From the NCBI RefSeq assembly GCF_034424545.1, contig NZ_CP139971.1, positions 620,001 to 684,000 on the forward strand: a DNA stretch of 64,000 nt, read 5' to 3'. This document shows positions 28,549-36,961 of the stretch, one piece after another. Position numbers and translations under genes: made by a program. The notes under the pieces are model-generated. The model was not told the origin of the DNA and made no database searches. It saw only the letters and a program-made list of their open reading frames with translations. Within the stretch, counting starts at the first letter, position 1, and each line of letters begins with the position of its first letter. The stretch comes from Trinickia caryophylli. GTDB lineage: Bacteria; Pseudomonadota; Gammaproteobacteria; Burkholderiales; Burkholderiaceae.

Positions 28549-28579
28549 CGGAGCCGGCAGCGAATGTCTGCCGGCTCCG
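28549..28579 (+). terminator. hairpin after qsuB
   Basis: A 12-bp perfect stem (CGGAGCCGGCAG with CTGCCGGCTCCG) around a 7-base loop, 18 bases after the qsuB stop. No T-run follows, so it may act with Rho or as a 3' stabiliser. Confidence 0.5.
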
Positions 28580-28706
28580 TCGCCATAGGCCACGATTCTT
28601 GCGGCTGTAACGTTCCGTTGCAATCGCCGGCGCGGTCTTTAAGAATCGCTTAAGTCAACGCCGACACCATCGCTCCAGCTGATTTTTGCGAATAAGGTGG
28701 AATGCG

Positions 28707-28967
28707 ATGGCAAACACACGGTTGACGGCAGCTTCGGCGCCCCTTACGGACAAGCCGCGCACCATGCTGCGCCGCATCCTGAGCCATCATGAGATCGCGA
28801 CGCTGCTGCTGTTGCTGCACGCCCCCGTCGATCTCGCTGCAAAACCCGAAATCCCGCTGCTGCAGGAAGCCGGGCTCGTGGAACAGGTTGCCTCGGAAAC
28901 CGGCGATACGCGCTTCAAGCTGACGCCCGATGGCAGCGCAATACTTCGCGGGCTCGGCGCCGCCTGA
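28707..28967 (+). CDS. small winged-helix-like protein of unknown function
   Basis: 86 residues, soluble. The segment MLRRILSHHEIATLLLLLHAP followed by LQEAGLVEQVASE and FKLTPDGSAILRGLG has the helix-helix-wing pattern of a small MarR/PadR-like winged helix, ending in a typical LTxxG wing. The start at 28707 has AAGGTGG 7 bases upstream. It stands alone between qsuB and the valine operon, with a hairpin at 28975-28995 behind it. I do not recognise a named family; a small regulatory protein is the best guess. Confidence 0.7.
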   Translation: MANTRLTAASAPLTDKPRTMLRRILSHHEIATLLLLLHAPVDLAAKPEIPLLQEAGLVEQVASETGDTRFKLTPDGSAILRGLGAA

Positions 28968-28974
28968 ACGCGCG

Positions 28975-28995
28975 CGGCGGCCTGCCGGGCCGCCG
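28975..28995 (+). terminator. hairpin after the small 28707 gene
   Basis: Perfect 8-bp GC stem CGGCGGCC-TGCCG-GGCCGCCG, starting 8 bases after the stop. No T-run is visible. Confidence 0.4.
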
Positions 28996-29070
28996 GACGA
29001 CCCGACGGATGGCATCCCGAGCGCCGCCGCCCACCCGCTCGCTTCCCTTTCTCCCGCGCCGATGGCAAAA

Positions 29071-29130
29071 GCGCTCAGCCGACCTGAGCGCGTTGAGCAT
29101 CGAAAGGCGCTCCCGCACTCCCTACACTTC
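29071..29130 (+). promoter_or_regulatory. valine-operon promoter element shared with the acyl-CoA dehydrogenase promoter
   Basis: 29084-29130 aligns without gaps to 18304-18350 (36 of 47 identical), with the same CTGAGCG-G-TGAGCATCGAAA core and CCTACACTTC tail. TACACT at 29123-29128 is the possible -10. The left edge also forms an inverted repeat (GCGCTCAG-CCGAC-CTGAGCGC, 29071-29091). The acyl-CoA synthetase starts 142 bp downstream. The rest of the 305-bp gap has only the hairpin at 28975. Confidence 0.6.
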
Positions 29131-29272
29131 GTCCGGTAAGCAGGCCTGACCGGATTGCCGGCGCGCACGGCTCGCGCCGCACGCCCGCGCGGCACCTATA
29201 ACTATGACTATGAAGAAGCGCGCAAAGACGCGCCGAGACGCGCCGATACAAGAGACAGTGAAGGAGACGGCA

Positions 29273-30991
29273 ATGACGGCATCGCAAAGCTTTCTGGCTG
29301 CCCGCGACTTTCTGCTGCGCAACCGTACCGACTACGCCAGCGCTTACGAAGGGTTCCGCTGGCCCCGGCTCGACGAATTCAATTGGGCGCTCGACCACTT
29401 CGATGCCATGGCGGCGGGCAACGACGCGCCCGCGCTGCGTATCGTCGATGCAGCCTCCGGCGAATGCGTGGAACGCACGTTCGCTCAGATGGCGGCACGA
29501 TCGTCGCGCATCGCGAATTTCCTGCGCGCTATGGGCGCGGGCCGCGGCGATCGCATCATGCTCATGCTGCCTAACCGCGTCGAGCTCTGGGAAGCGATGC
29601 TGGCCGCCATGAAGCTGGGCGCGGTGCTGCTGCCCGCAGCCACGCAGCTCTCGGCGGACGACGTGCGCGAGCGCGTTCGGGCCGCACGGCCGAAGCTTGC
29701 GATCGTCGACGCCGCCGAGCGCGCCAAATTCGACGGGATCGAGGGGCCGCTCGTCAAGATTTCGGTCGGGACCGCGGCGACGGGTACGCCACGAGGGGAT
29801 TGGATCGATTTCGCCGATGCGCAAACGGCCGAAGCGGCGTTCCACGCGAGCGGCATCACGCGCGCCGGCGATCCACTGCTGCTCTACTTCACCTCGGGTA
29901 CGACTTCGAAGCCGAAGCTCGTCGAGCACACGCACGCTAGCTATCCGGTCGGCAGCCTGTCGACTATGTATTGGATCGGCTTGCAACCCGGCGACGTGCA
30001 TTGGAACATCAGCTCGGCCGGATGGGCGAAGCATGCCTGGAGCTGCTTTTTCGCGCCATGGAACGCGGGTGCCTGCGTCTTCGCGCTCAACTTCGCCCGC
30101 TTCGACGCCGCGCAGGCGCTGCGCACGCTCGTCCAACACGAGGTGACGACGCTGTGCGCCCCGCCGACCGTCTGGCGCATGCTCGTGCAGGAGCCGCTGG
30201 CCTCGTACGACGTCAAGCTGCGTGAGATCGTCGGCGCCGGCGAGCCGCTCAATCCCGAGATCATCGAGCGCGTAAAAGCCGCCTGGGGCATCGTCATACG
30301 CGACGGCTACGGCCAGACCGAAACCACCTGCACCATCGGCAATTCGCCGGGGCAGGCAGTCGTCCCCGGCGCCATGGGCCGGCCCATGCCGGGCTACGAC
30401 ATCGAGCTCGTCGATGCCGATGGCCAGCCCGCCCGAGAGGGTGAAATCGCGCTTGTGCTCGACGGCCCGCAGGGCGGGCGTCCGGCAGGGCTGATGACCG
30501 GCTATGCGAACAACGACGAGGCGACGCGCCATGTCATGCGCGGCGGCCGCTACCACACGTCCGACATTGCGCTGCGCCGCGACGATGGCTATTACGTCTA
30601 CGTCGGCCGGGCCGACGACGTCTTCAAGTCGTCCGACTACCGGCTGAGCCCGTTTGAACTCGAGAGCGTGCTGATCGAGCACGAAGCGATCGCGGAGGCG
30701 GCCGTCGTGCCGAGCCCCGATCCGCTCCGGCTGTCCGTGCCCAAGGCGTATGTCGCGCTGCGGCACGGCTTCGCCTACGGCCCGGAACTCGCGAGAAGCC
30801 TCTTTCGCTTCTCGCGCGAGCGCCTTTCCCCTTACAAGCGCATTCGCCGCATCGAGCTGGCCGAACTGCCGAAAACGATCTCCGGCAAGATCCGGCGCGT
30901 CGAGTTGCGTCGCCGCGAAATGGAACGCGGCGCACCGCTCGAACGGCTACCGGGCGAGTTCTGGGACGACGACTTCCCGGATTCGAACTAG
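29273..30991 (+). CDS. AMP-forming acyl-CoA synthetase
   Basis: 572-residue adenylate-forming enzyme of the acetyl/medium-chain acyl-CoA synthetase type. ATP-binding loop LYFTSGTTSKPKLVEHTH near residue 207, DGYGQTET near 344, hinge region YVGRADDVFKSSDYRLSP, and the C-terminal catalytic lysine in LPKTISGKIRRVE. It activates a carboxylic acid to its CoA thioester through an acyl-AMP. Ahead of mmsA and mmsB it probably handles isobutyrate, propionate or a related short acid. The ATG at 29273 follows AAGGAG by 6 bases; earlier ATGs in frame lack this. Confidence 0.88.
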   Translation: MTASQSFLAARDFLLRNRTDYASAYEGFRWPRLDEFNWALDHFDAMAAGNDAPALRIVDAASGECVERTFAQMAARSSRIANFLRAMGAGRGDRIMLMLPNRVELWEAMLAAMKLGAVLLPAATQLSADDVRERVRAARPKLAIVDAAERAKFDGIEGPLVKISVGTAATGTPRGDWIDFADAQTAEAAFHASGITRAGDPLLLYFTSGTTSKPKLVEHTHASYPVGSLSTMYWIGLQPGDVHWNISSAGWAKHAWSCFFAPWNAGACVFALNFARFDAAQALRTLVQHEVTTLCAPPTVWRMLVQEPLASYDVKLREIVGAGEPLNPEIIERVKAAWGIVIRDGYGQTETTCTIGNSPGQAVVPGAMGRPMPGYDIELVDADGQPAREGEIALVLDGPQGGRPAGLMTGYANNDEATRHVMRGGRYHTSDIALRRDDGYYVYVGRADDVFKSSDYRLSPFELESVLIEHEAIAEAAVVPSPDPLRLSVPKAYVALRHGFAYGPELARSLFRFSRERLSPYKRIRRIELAELPKTISGKIRRVELRRREMERGAPLERLPGEFWDDDFPDSN

Positions 30992-31035
30992 CGTCAGCGT
31001 CAGCATAAAAATTGCCGAACGCCATCGACGTTACC

Positions 31036-31071
31036 GAAATCAGCGAAATCAGCGAAATCAGCGAAACAACC
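31036..31071 (+). repeat. tandem 9-mers in the mmsA leader
   Basis: Three perfect copies of GAAATCAGC (31036-31062) and a degenerate fourth (31063-31071) end just before the CAGGAG ribosome-binding site of mmsA (start 31088). Confidence 0.85.
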
Positions 31072-31087
31072 GAACAGGAGCTCATCG

Positions 31088-32635
31088 ATGAGTGCAACTC
31101 CCTCAGCCTCCAGCACGAGCAGCGCGGCCGCTCCGGCCGCGACAACGACGGTCAAGCTGCTGATCGACGGCGAATTCGTCGAATCGGCCGCGAGTGAATG
31201 GCGCGACATCGTCAATCCGGCGACGCAGGAAGTGCTTGCGCGCGTGCCGTACGCCACAAGCGGCGAAATCGAGGCGGCGATCGGCGCGGCGCATGCCGCG
31301 TTCAACACATGGAAGACCACGCCGCTCGGCGCGCGCACGCGGATCATGCTCAAGTACCAGGCACTGATTCGCGAACACATGCCGCGCATTGCGAAGATAC
31401 TGACTGCCGAACAAGGCAAAACGCTCGCCGATGCGCAGGGCGATATCTTCCGCGGGCTCGAGGTGGTCGAACACGCCGCGTCGATCGGTACGCTGCAGCT
31501 CGGCGAATTCGCGGAGAACGTCGCCTCCGGCGTCGATACCTACACGCTGCGCCAGCCGCTCGGCGTCTGCGCGGGCATCACGCCGTTCAATTTCCCGGCG
31601 ATGATACCGCTCTGGATGTTTCCGATGGCGATCGTCTGCGGCAACACGTTCGTTTTGAAGCCCTCGGAACAAGACCCTCTCACGACCATGGCACTCGTGG
31701 AGCTGGCCATCGAGGCAGGCGTGCCGCGCGGCGTGCTCAACGTCGTCCATGGCGGAAAGGAAGCGGTCGACGCACTTTGCAGCCATCCGCTCGTCAAGGC
31801 CGTTTCGTTCGTCGGCTCGACCGCCGTCGGCAACCACGTCTACACGCTCGCGAGCGAACACGGCAAGCGCGTTCAGGCGATGATGGGGGCCAAGAACCAT
31901 GCGGTCGTGCTGCCCGACGCGCATCGAGAACAGACGCTCGCCGCACTCGTCGGCGCGGCTTTCGGTGCGGCGGGCCAGCGTTGCATGGCAACGTCCGCGG
32001 TCGTATTCGTGGGCGAGTCGAACGCCTGGCTGCCCGAGTTGGTGGACAAGGCGCGGTGCTTGAAAGTGGATGCAGGCATCGAGGCCGGCACCGACGTCGG
32101 GCCCGTCATCTCGCGCGCGGCGAAGGACCGCATCCTGTCGCTGATCGCCGCTGGCGTGGAGGAAGGCGCAACGCTAGAACTCGACGGACGCGGTGTCGTC
32201 GTGCCGCGCTATCCCCATGGCAACTTCATCGGCCCGACCGTCTTCTCGGGCGTGAACACCGGGATGACGATCTATCGCACCGAAATTTTCGGCCCCGTGC
32301 TCGTGGCATTGAGCGCTCCCACGCTCGACGAGGCCATCGCACTCGTGAACCGCAATCCGTTCGGCAACGGCGTCGGGCTCTTCACGCAAAGCGGCGCCGC
32401 CGCGCGCCGCTTCCAAAGCGAGATCGACGTCGGGCAAGTGGGCATCAACGTGCCGATTCCGGTGCCCGTGCCGTATTTCAGCTTCACGGGTTCGCGAGGC
32501 TCCAAGCTCGGCGACCTCGGGCCCTACGGCAAGCAGGCCGTGCAGTTCTATACGCAGACGAAGACGGTCACCGCGCGCTGGTTCGACGATGCACCGGTCG
32601 GCAGCGGCGTCAATACGACGATCAGCCTGCGCTGA
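31088..32635 (+). CDS. mmsA: CoA-acylating methylmalonate-semialdehyde dehydrogenase MmsA
   Basis: 515-residue aldehyde dehydrogenase. The catalytic Cys is residue 299 in [11 protein letters not shown]. The family marks [26 protein letters not shown] and [13 protein letters not shown] are those of MmsA, which lacks the general-base Glu of ordinary aldehyde dehydrogenases. Reaction: methylmalonate semialdehyde plus CoA and NAD to propionyl-CoA, CO2 and NADH in valine breakdown. A Ser/Ala/Thr-rich tail of about 20 residues precedes the domain. CAGGAG lies 7 bases before the ATG. Middle gene of the acs-mmsA-mmsB operon. Confidence 0.94.
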   Translation: MSATPSASSTSSAAAPAATTTVKLLIDGEFVESAASEWRDIVNPATQEVLARVPYATSGEIEAAIGAAHAAFNTWKTTPLGARTRIMLKYQALIREHMPRIAKILTAEQGKTLADAQGDIFRGLEVVEHAASIGTLQLGEFAENVASGVDTYTLRQPLGVCAGITPFNFPAMIPLWMFPMAIVCGNTFVLKPSEQDPLTTMALVELAIEAGVPRGVLNVVHGGKEAVDALCSHPLVKAVSFVGSTAVGNHVYTLASEHGKRVQAMMGAKNHAVVLPDAHREQTLAALVGAAFGAAGQRCMATSAVVFVGESNAWLPELVDKARCLKVDAGIEAGTDVGPVISRAAKDRILSLIAAGVEEGATLELDGRGVVVPRYPHGNFIGPTVFSGVNTGMTIYRTEIFGPVLVALSAPTLDEAIALVNRNPFGNGVGLFTQSGAAARRFQSEIDVGQVGINVPIPVPVPYFSFTGSRGSKLGDLGPYGKQAVQFYTQTKTVTARWFDDAPVGSGVNTTISLR

Positions 32636-32658
32636 CACCGCACAACCAGGAGAGCCTC

Positions 32659-33552
32659 ATGCAAATCGGATTCGTCGGCCTGGGCAACATGGGTGCGCCG
32701 ATGGCGCGCAATCTGCTGAACCACGGCCACGCGGTCAAAGTGTTCGATCTGAGCGACGAGGCCATGTGCGCGCTCGTGCAAGCGGGCGCTACGGCCGCCG
32801 CTTCGCCCAAGGCCGCCGCATGCGACGTCGAGTACGTGATCACGATGCTGCCGGCGGCATCGCACGTACGGCGCGTGCTCACCGACGTCGATGGTGTACT
32901 GGCCGGCCTCTCGCCCGATGCGGCGATCGTCGATTCGAGCACGATCGATCCCGCCAGCGCGCAGGCTTTCGCGCAACTCGCGCAAGCGCAGGGCAACGCG
33001 TTCGCCGATGCGCCCGTCTCGGGCGGCACTGGAGGCGCCGCGGCAGGTACGCTGACCTTCATGGTCGGCGCCGACGCGACGCTCTTCGAACGCGTGACGC
33101 CGCTGCTGCGGGCAATGGGTAAGAACATCGTCCACTGCGGGCCGACGGGCATGGGCCAGGTGGCGAAGCTCTGCAACAACCTGCTGCTCGGCATCACGAT
33201 GGCGGGCGTGGCCGAAGCGATGTCGCTTGGCACCGCGCTCGGCATCGACCCGCGCGTACTTGCGGGCATCGTGAACACGTCGACGGGCCGGTGCTGGAGC
33301 TCCGAAACTTACAACCCCTACCCGGGAATCGTCGAAACCGCACCCGCCGCGCGCGGCTACACCGGCGGCTTCGGGGTCGACCTGATGCGCAAGGACCTCG
33401 GCTTGGCGGCGGACGCCGCGCGCGCGGTCAATCAGCCGGTCTACCTCGGCGCGCTGGCCGAACAGCTTTACCGGGCAATGAGCGCAAGCGGCCGCGGCGG
33501 GCTCGACTTCTCGGCCATCATCAAGCTCTATGAACGCGCGGGCGCGGCGTGA
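32659..33552 (+). CDS. mmsB: 3-hydroxyisobutyrate dehydrogenase MmsB
   Basis: 297-residue NAD-dependent beta-hydroxyacid dehydrogenase. The Rossmann GFVGLGNMGAPMA is at residues 4-16, the substrate-binding DAPVSGGTGGAAAGTL near 118, and the catalytic lysine in GPTGMGQVAKLCNN near 170. It oxidises 3-hydroxyisobutyrate to methylmalonate semialdehyde, the substrate of the upstream mmsA product. CCAGGAGAG precedes the ATG, and the gap from mmsA is 23 bp. Confidence 0.94.
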   Translation: MQIGFVGLGNMGAPMARNLLNHGHAVKVFDLSDEAMCALVQAGATAAASPKAAACDVEYVITMLPAASHVRRVLTDVDGVLAGLSPDAAIVDSSTIDPASAQAFAQLAQAQGNAFADAPVSGGTGGAAAGTLTFMVGADATLFERVTPLLRAMGKNIVHCGPTGMGQVAKLCNNLLLGITMAGVAEAMSLGTALGIDPRVLAGIVNTSTGRCWSSETYNPYPGIVETAPAARGYTGGFGVDLMRKDLGLAADAARAVNQPVYLGALAEQLYRAMSASGRGGLDFSAIIKLYERAGAA

Positions 33553-33597
33553 CGAGCGCGAACCGCAAGGTAAGCGAGTCGAACGATGCGATCACGG

Positions 33598-33629
33598 AAA
33601 AAGCGGCCTGCGGCCTTGCGCCGCAGGCC
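33598..33629 (-). terminator. intrinsic terminator of the first luxR gene
   Basis: Perfect 10-bp stem GGCCTGCGGC (33605-33614) with GCCGCAGGCC (33620-33629), five-base loop, followed on the minus strand by a T-run (AAAAA at 33598-33602 on the plus strand). It starts three bases after the luxR stop and may also stop mmsB transcription. Confidence 0.8.
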
Positions 33630-33631
33630 CA

Positions 33632-34348
33632 TCAAGCGGCAATGAGGCCCATCGCGATCGCCTTGACGACGGCCTGAACCTTGTTGGTCGCGTTGAGCTT
33701 GAGCAGCACGTTGTTGACGTGAAAGTTGACGGTACGCTCGGAGATGTTGAGGATCTGGCCGATCTCGTGGGCCGTTTTCCCTTCGCCAGTCCAGCGCAGC
33801 ACTTCGCATTCGCGCGGGGTCAATTCGACTCGCGCCTCCGGCGCAAGCTTCGGCACGAGAAACTCGCTCATCAGCGTATGCGACAGATTCGCGAGCAGGC
33901 TGGCCTGCGCATTGAGCAGCTTGACTTCGGTCAGCGCGAGCGACTCGTTGCCACGCGCCATCGTCAAAAGGCCATAGACGCCATGCGCGGCCCAACTCGG
34001 ATGCGCAACACCGACGCGCAGGCCGAAGTCGTGAGCATCGGCCCACAGCGGCGCGCCGCCGGCCGTCGCCTCGGGCCAGACGATGAGCCCCGTGCGGCTC
34101 ATTCCCTCGCGCACCGTCGGGTCGATCTCGATGAAGCTGCGCTGCTGATAATGCTTCATCCAGCCGTCGGGGTAGGTATCGAAAATCGCGACTGCCGGAT
34201 TCGATACCGGCAACGGCACGCGTATGCCGTAGCAGCAGTAGTCGAACCCAAGCCGTTTCGCAAGTGCGGCAATTCGCTCGAAGAGCTGCCGCTCGTCCTT
34301 CGCATCGCGCAGCCGTTCGTAGTCGTCATGCCACCGCAACAGATCCAT
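33632..34348 (-). CDS. cepR: LuxR-type AHL receptor, CepR-like
   Basis: 238 residues: autoinducer-binding domain at about 1-165 and GerE HTH at about 175-238. The residues conserved in AHL receptors are all present: Trp and Tyr in DGWMKHYQQ, Asp-Pro in IEIDPTV, Trp in LIVWPEA, Gly in GLRVGVAHPS, and Glu/Leu/Gly in the HTH (LTPRECEVLRWTGEGKTAHEIG). Stretches such as GFDYCCYGIRVPLPVSNPAVAIFDTYPDGW match Burkholderia CepR closely. It senses a medium-chain AHL, probably made by the luxI product at 35125, and binds lux boxes at 34393 and 35048. Divergent from rsaM. Name given by similarity; orthology to a specific system is not proven. Confidence 0.9.
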   Translation of the reverse strand: MDLLRWHDDYERLRDAKDERQLFERIAALAKRLGFDYCCYGIRVPLPVSNPAVAIFDTYPDGWMKHYQQRSFIEIDPTVREGMSRTGLIVWPEATAGGAPLWADAHDFGLRVGVAHPSWAAHGVYGLLTMARGNESLALTEVKLLNAQASLLANLSHTLMSEFLVPKLAPEARVELTPRECEVLRWTGEGKTAHEIGQILNISERTVNFHVNNVLLKLNATNKVQAVVKAIAMGLIAA

Positions 34349-34392
34349 CTCTTTCGTCCCTCAAATACCGCGGTACGGCCCGCATTCCAGGG

Positions 34393-34408
34393 CTGTCATA
34401 GTTAGCAG
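34393..34408 (+). promoter_or_regulatory. candidate lux box upstream of rsaM
   Basis: The 16-mer CTGTCATAGTTAGCAG has the outer CTG/CAG arms of lux boxes but an imperfect inner part. It ends 36 bp before the rsaM start, in the 96-bp luxR-rsaM gap. Confidence 0.45.
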
Positions 34409-34444
34409 GTCCCACGGGCGGCGCGGACTGCTACAGTCGCCCCC

Positions 34445-34891
34445 ATGAGACACATTCCCGTGCCCGCCGACAGCCGGTTTCGAGACGGATATGTCCGCCT
34501 TCCCGAAGAGGCGTTGGACGAGATGAACCTCGTTCACGTCGACTCCGGCCTCGACGAAATGCTGCTGCAGGAATTGCTCGCCAACGACGTCGACGCGGTA
34601 ACCGCCGGCTACACCGAGTGGGAGCAAACGCCTTTGCCTGGGCGTACTCATATTACGCTCGGATGGGACTGGTACCTGGACCGCACGTCCGGTGCACTCG
34701 TCGTCGCCTGGGGCGACGTGCGCAGCAATGTCATGTGCATCGGCACCGACGGCCGCGACCTCGGCATGGCCCGCACCGCCTGGCTGCTCGTACGTCGCGT
34801 TTCGCTGCTGAACTGGCCTGGCGCCGTCACGCAAGCCGCGCTCGCGCAGATGCCGGAACGGGCGAATGAGATCGGCCCGACCTTGCAGTAG
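34445..34891 (+). CDS. rsaM: RsaM/CepM-family quorum-sensing brake
   Basis: 148-residue soluble protein with the conserved RsaM aromatic pattern GYTEWEQTPLPGRTHITLGWDWY near residue 60 and GALVVAWGDVRSNVM after it. RsaM proteins lower AHL production by an unknown mechanism; they have no DNA-binding motif. It sits between luxR and luxI, as cepM does between cepR and cepI in Burkholderia cenocepacia. A possible lux box before it suggests AHL-dependent negative feedback. Confidence 0.88.
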   Translation: MRHIPVPADSRFRDGYVRLPEEALDEMNLVHVDSGLDEMLLQELLANDVDAVTAGYTEWEQTPLPGRTHITLGWDWYLDRTSGALVVAWGDVRSNVMCIGTDGRDLGMARTAWLLVRRVSLLNWPGAVTQAALAQMPERANEIGPTLQ

Positions 34892-35047
34892 CAAGCAGCG
34901 TCGCGCGGATGCGCTCCCCTCGACACGAACTCGTCCTAAAGCCACTTTATAAGCAAAACCGGAACCATTTTCAATCCTGCTACGAATACCTGAGCCCCTG
35001 AGTCGGTGCGATCGCCCCGGGGAGGGTCTTCTATTGCCTGGGAAAAC

Positions 35048-35092
35048 CTGTCAACTCTGACAGTTACCGGTCCTCGGGGTGCGCGCTGTAAT
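35048..35092 (+). promoter_or_regulatory. lux box and -10 of the first luxI
   Basis: CTGTCAACTCTGACAG at 35048-35063 is a perfect 6-bp dyad (CTGTCA/TGACAG) of lux-box form. TGTAAT at 35087-35092 is a good -10, placing the dyad centre about 42 bases upstream of transcription start, the class II arrangement of LuxR-activated promoters. luxI starts at 35125. Confidence 0.8.
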
Positions 35093-35124
35093 GCGGCATC
35101 AGAACAAGCATACGCGAGGACTCC

Positions 35125-35733
35125 ATGCGGACTTCTGTTCACGGCGACGGGCGCCTGCCCGAAGACCTCGATGCCGCATTGGCGCAGTACCGGCATCAGG
35201 TTTTCGTCGAGCAGCTCGGCTGGGATCTGCCGTGTGTCGATGGCCGCTTCGAGCGCGATCAATACGACCGGGCCGATACGGTCTACGTTGTGGCCCGGGA
35301 CGAATCCGGTGCGATCTGCGGATGCGCACGGCTGTTGCCGACGACCCAGCCCTATTTGCTGCGCGAAGTGTTTCCGTTCCTGCTCGCGGTCGATATGGTC
35401 GCCCCCCAATCGCCGGACGTCTGGGAGCTTTCGCGCTTTGCGGCGAGCCCCGCAGGCAAGGCGGACGCGCTCGGCGAAGAGAGCACGGCATGGGCGGTAC
35501 GGCCGATGCTCGCCTCTGTCGTCGAATGCGCGGCGCGCCTGGGGGCGAAGCAACTGATCGGCGTGACGTTCCTCAGCATGGAGCGCCTGTTTCGGCGCAT
35601 CGGCGTTCACGCGCACCGGGCCGGGCCCGCGCAGCGCATCGACGGCCGGATGGTCGTGGCCTGCTGGATCGACATCGACGAGCAAACGCTCACCGCGCTC
35701 GGCCTCGAGCCGTCGCTCGCCCGGGGCGCTTGA
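35125..35733 (+). CDS. cepI: LuxI-type acyl-homoserine-lactone synthase, CepI-like
   Basis: 202 residues. Conserved AHL-synthase residues are visible: YRHQVFVEQLGWDLP (Arg, Phe and Trp of the N-terminal SAM site), FERDQYDRADTVYVV (Asp), GCARLLPTTQPYLLREVFP (Arg), WELSRFAASP (Glu and Arg) and GVTFLSMERLFRRIG. It makes an AHL from S-adenosylmethionine and an acyl carrier; chain length cannot be read. GAGGA lies just before the ATG, and a perfect lux box is 61 bp upstream, so it is autoinduced by the luxR product. Confidence 0.9.
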   Translation: MRTSVHGDGRLPEDLDAALAQYRHQVFVEQLGWDLPCVDGRFERDQYDRADTVYVVARDESGAICGCARLLPTTQPYLLREVFPFLLAVDMVAPQSPDVWELSRFAASPAGKADALGEESTAWAVRPMLASVVECAARLGAKQLIGVTFLSMERLFRRIGVHAHRAGPAQRIDGRMVVACWIDIDEQTLTALGLEPSLARGA

Positions 35734-35931
35734 TCGGCACGGCCGGATACGCCGCTCATCGCAGCCAGTTGCGCTGTCATGCCCTGCCCGCCAAGCCCGC
35801 CCTCGCCCGGCCAACGCCATCGGTTCGCGGTAACCGGGTCTGCCGTCGCGGACGAACCGCGCAGCACGTTCGCTCTGGCCCCGCGGCATCCGCGTCACCT
35901 GCACGGCACCGAAATCTGAAGGAGAGACATC

Positions 35932-36729
35932 GTGCAAGCCGTCCGCGCCTTTGGCGCCCCGTCATCGGAAGAGAACTTCGCCATGCGCGCACGGCTCGCG
36001 ATCCAGTATCGCGAGGGCGTCCAGCGCCTGCCGCTGATACGACTCGACCGACAGGGCTTCGTCGTGGCGCTGACCGACGATGCAGGCTTGCCCCCTATCG
36101 GCCTGCCGCGTTCGGCCCGCATACTCGCGGCGGATGTGCCGCTTTGCGAACTGCGCCTCGTGGCACGCTCGCTCGCCCGTGACGGGGATCGGGCGCTCGC
36201 GATGACGCTGCAGCCGTCGCGTGCCGACGACGACACGCTCTTCTGGCAGTCCCTCCACAGCTACGTGGCCGCACAGGCACCATTGCCCGACCTGCCCCGG
36301 CAAGCAGTCGCATTGCAGGGCTCGAGCGCGCGACACGCGGCGCATGTCAATGGCGTCGCCGCAACGCCCGACCTGCAGAATGGGCAGAGCAAAGCACTGT
36401 TCACATTGCCGTCGCATGCCGACGCGCAGTTTTTCGCCGAGTGGCTCGAATACCATTTCGCCGAGATCGGTGCGCGCGCCCGGTCGATGTCGGCACTGGC
36501 CGAACTCACTGCAATGGACCGGCGTCGGGCGGGCTCGGAAGTCGCCGTGGTCTTTCACTATCGCCCCGACATGAGCGATGCGAGACGATGCACCGAGGCG
36601 CTTTGCGCCTGGGCGGTTTCGGAGGCCGCAACGCTCTTCGGCCTGGCCGTTCGGTGCGAGATAACCGGCACGCAGCGGCCCACGCGGCAGCAAAGCGATA
36701 CCGAGATTCGGCTGCCGTTCGCGTCTTGA
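35932..36729 (+). CDS. protein of unknown function downstream of luxI
   Basis: 265-residue soluble protein with a GTG start supported by AAGGAGAG six bases upstream. The N-terminal 110 residues look beta-rich (REGVQRLPLIRLDRQGFVVAL), and a C-terminal domain carries VAVVFHYRPDMSDARRCTEALCAWA. I recognise no catalytic motif. Position, 198 bp after luxI on the same strand, matches the conserved hypothetical gene that follows and is co-transcribed with cepI in Burkholderia (BCAM1871 in B. cenocepacia), reported to affect quorum sensing. Whether it is the same family needs a homology search. Confidence 0.75.
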   Translation: MQAVRAFGAPSSEENFAMRARLAIQYREGVQRLPLIRLDRQGFVVALTDDAGLPPIGLPRSARILAADVPLCELRLVARSLARDGDRALAMTLQPSRADDDTLFWQSLHSYVAAQAPLPDLPRQAVALQGSSARHAAHVNGVAATPDLQNGQSKALFTLPSHADAQFFAEWLEYHFAEIGARARSMSALAELTAMDRRRAGSEVAVVFHYRPDMSDARRCTEALCAWAVSEAATLFGLAVRCEITGTQRPTRQQSDTEIRLPFAS

Positions 36730-36866
36730 GCCCGGCTTGAGCCCGCCTCGAGCCCGTCTTTCCTTCGCTTAGGAGGCGGCGAAGCCCGCCACCGGCAAGC
36801 AGCGAGATTGCCAAGTACAATGGCGCGTAACGACAGGCGCGCCGCTTCCGCCGCGTCGATAGCGCA

Positions 36867-36890
36867 CCGATAAACGCGCCGATAAACGCG
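36867..36890. repeat. two tandem 12-mers
   Basis: CCGATAAACGCG occurs twice in direct tandem in the 232-bp gap before the 36962 MFS gene. A looser 11-bp periodicity (CTTGAGCCCG-like, three times) spans the end of the previous gene at 36725-36756. Confidence 0.7.
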
Positions 36891-36961
36891 CTCGAACGGC
36901 CCTGCACAGCGGCGGCTCATCGTCGATCGCCCGCCGCCTGGCGCCCAACTCCTTCCCACAC

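Noticed and set aside
36725..36756. Three CTTGAGCCCG-like repeats as a binding site
   Set aside because: They span the stop codon of the preceding gene, are imperfect, and no regulator or downstream logic supports them.
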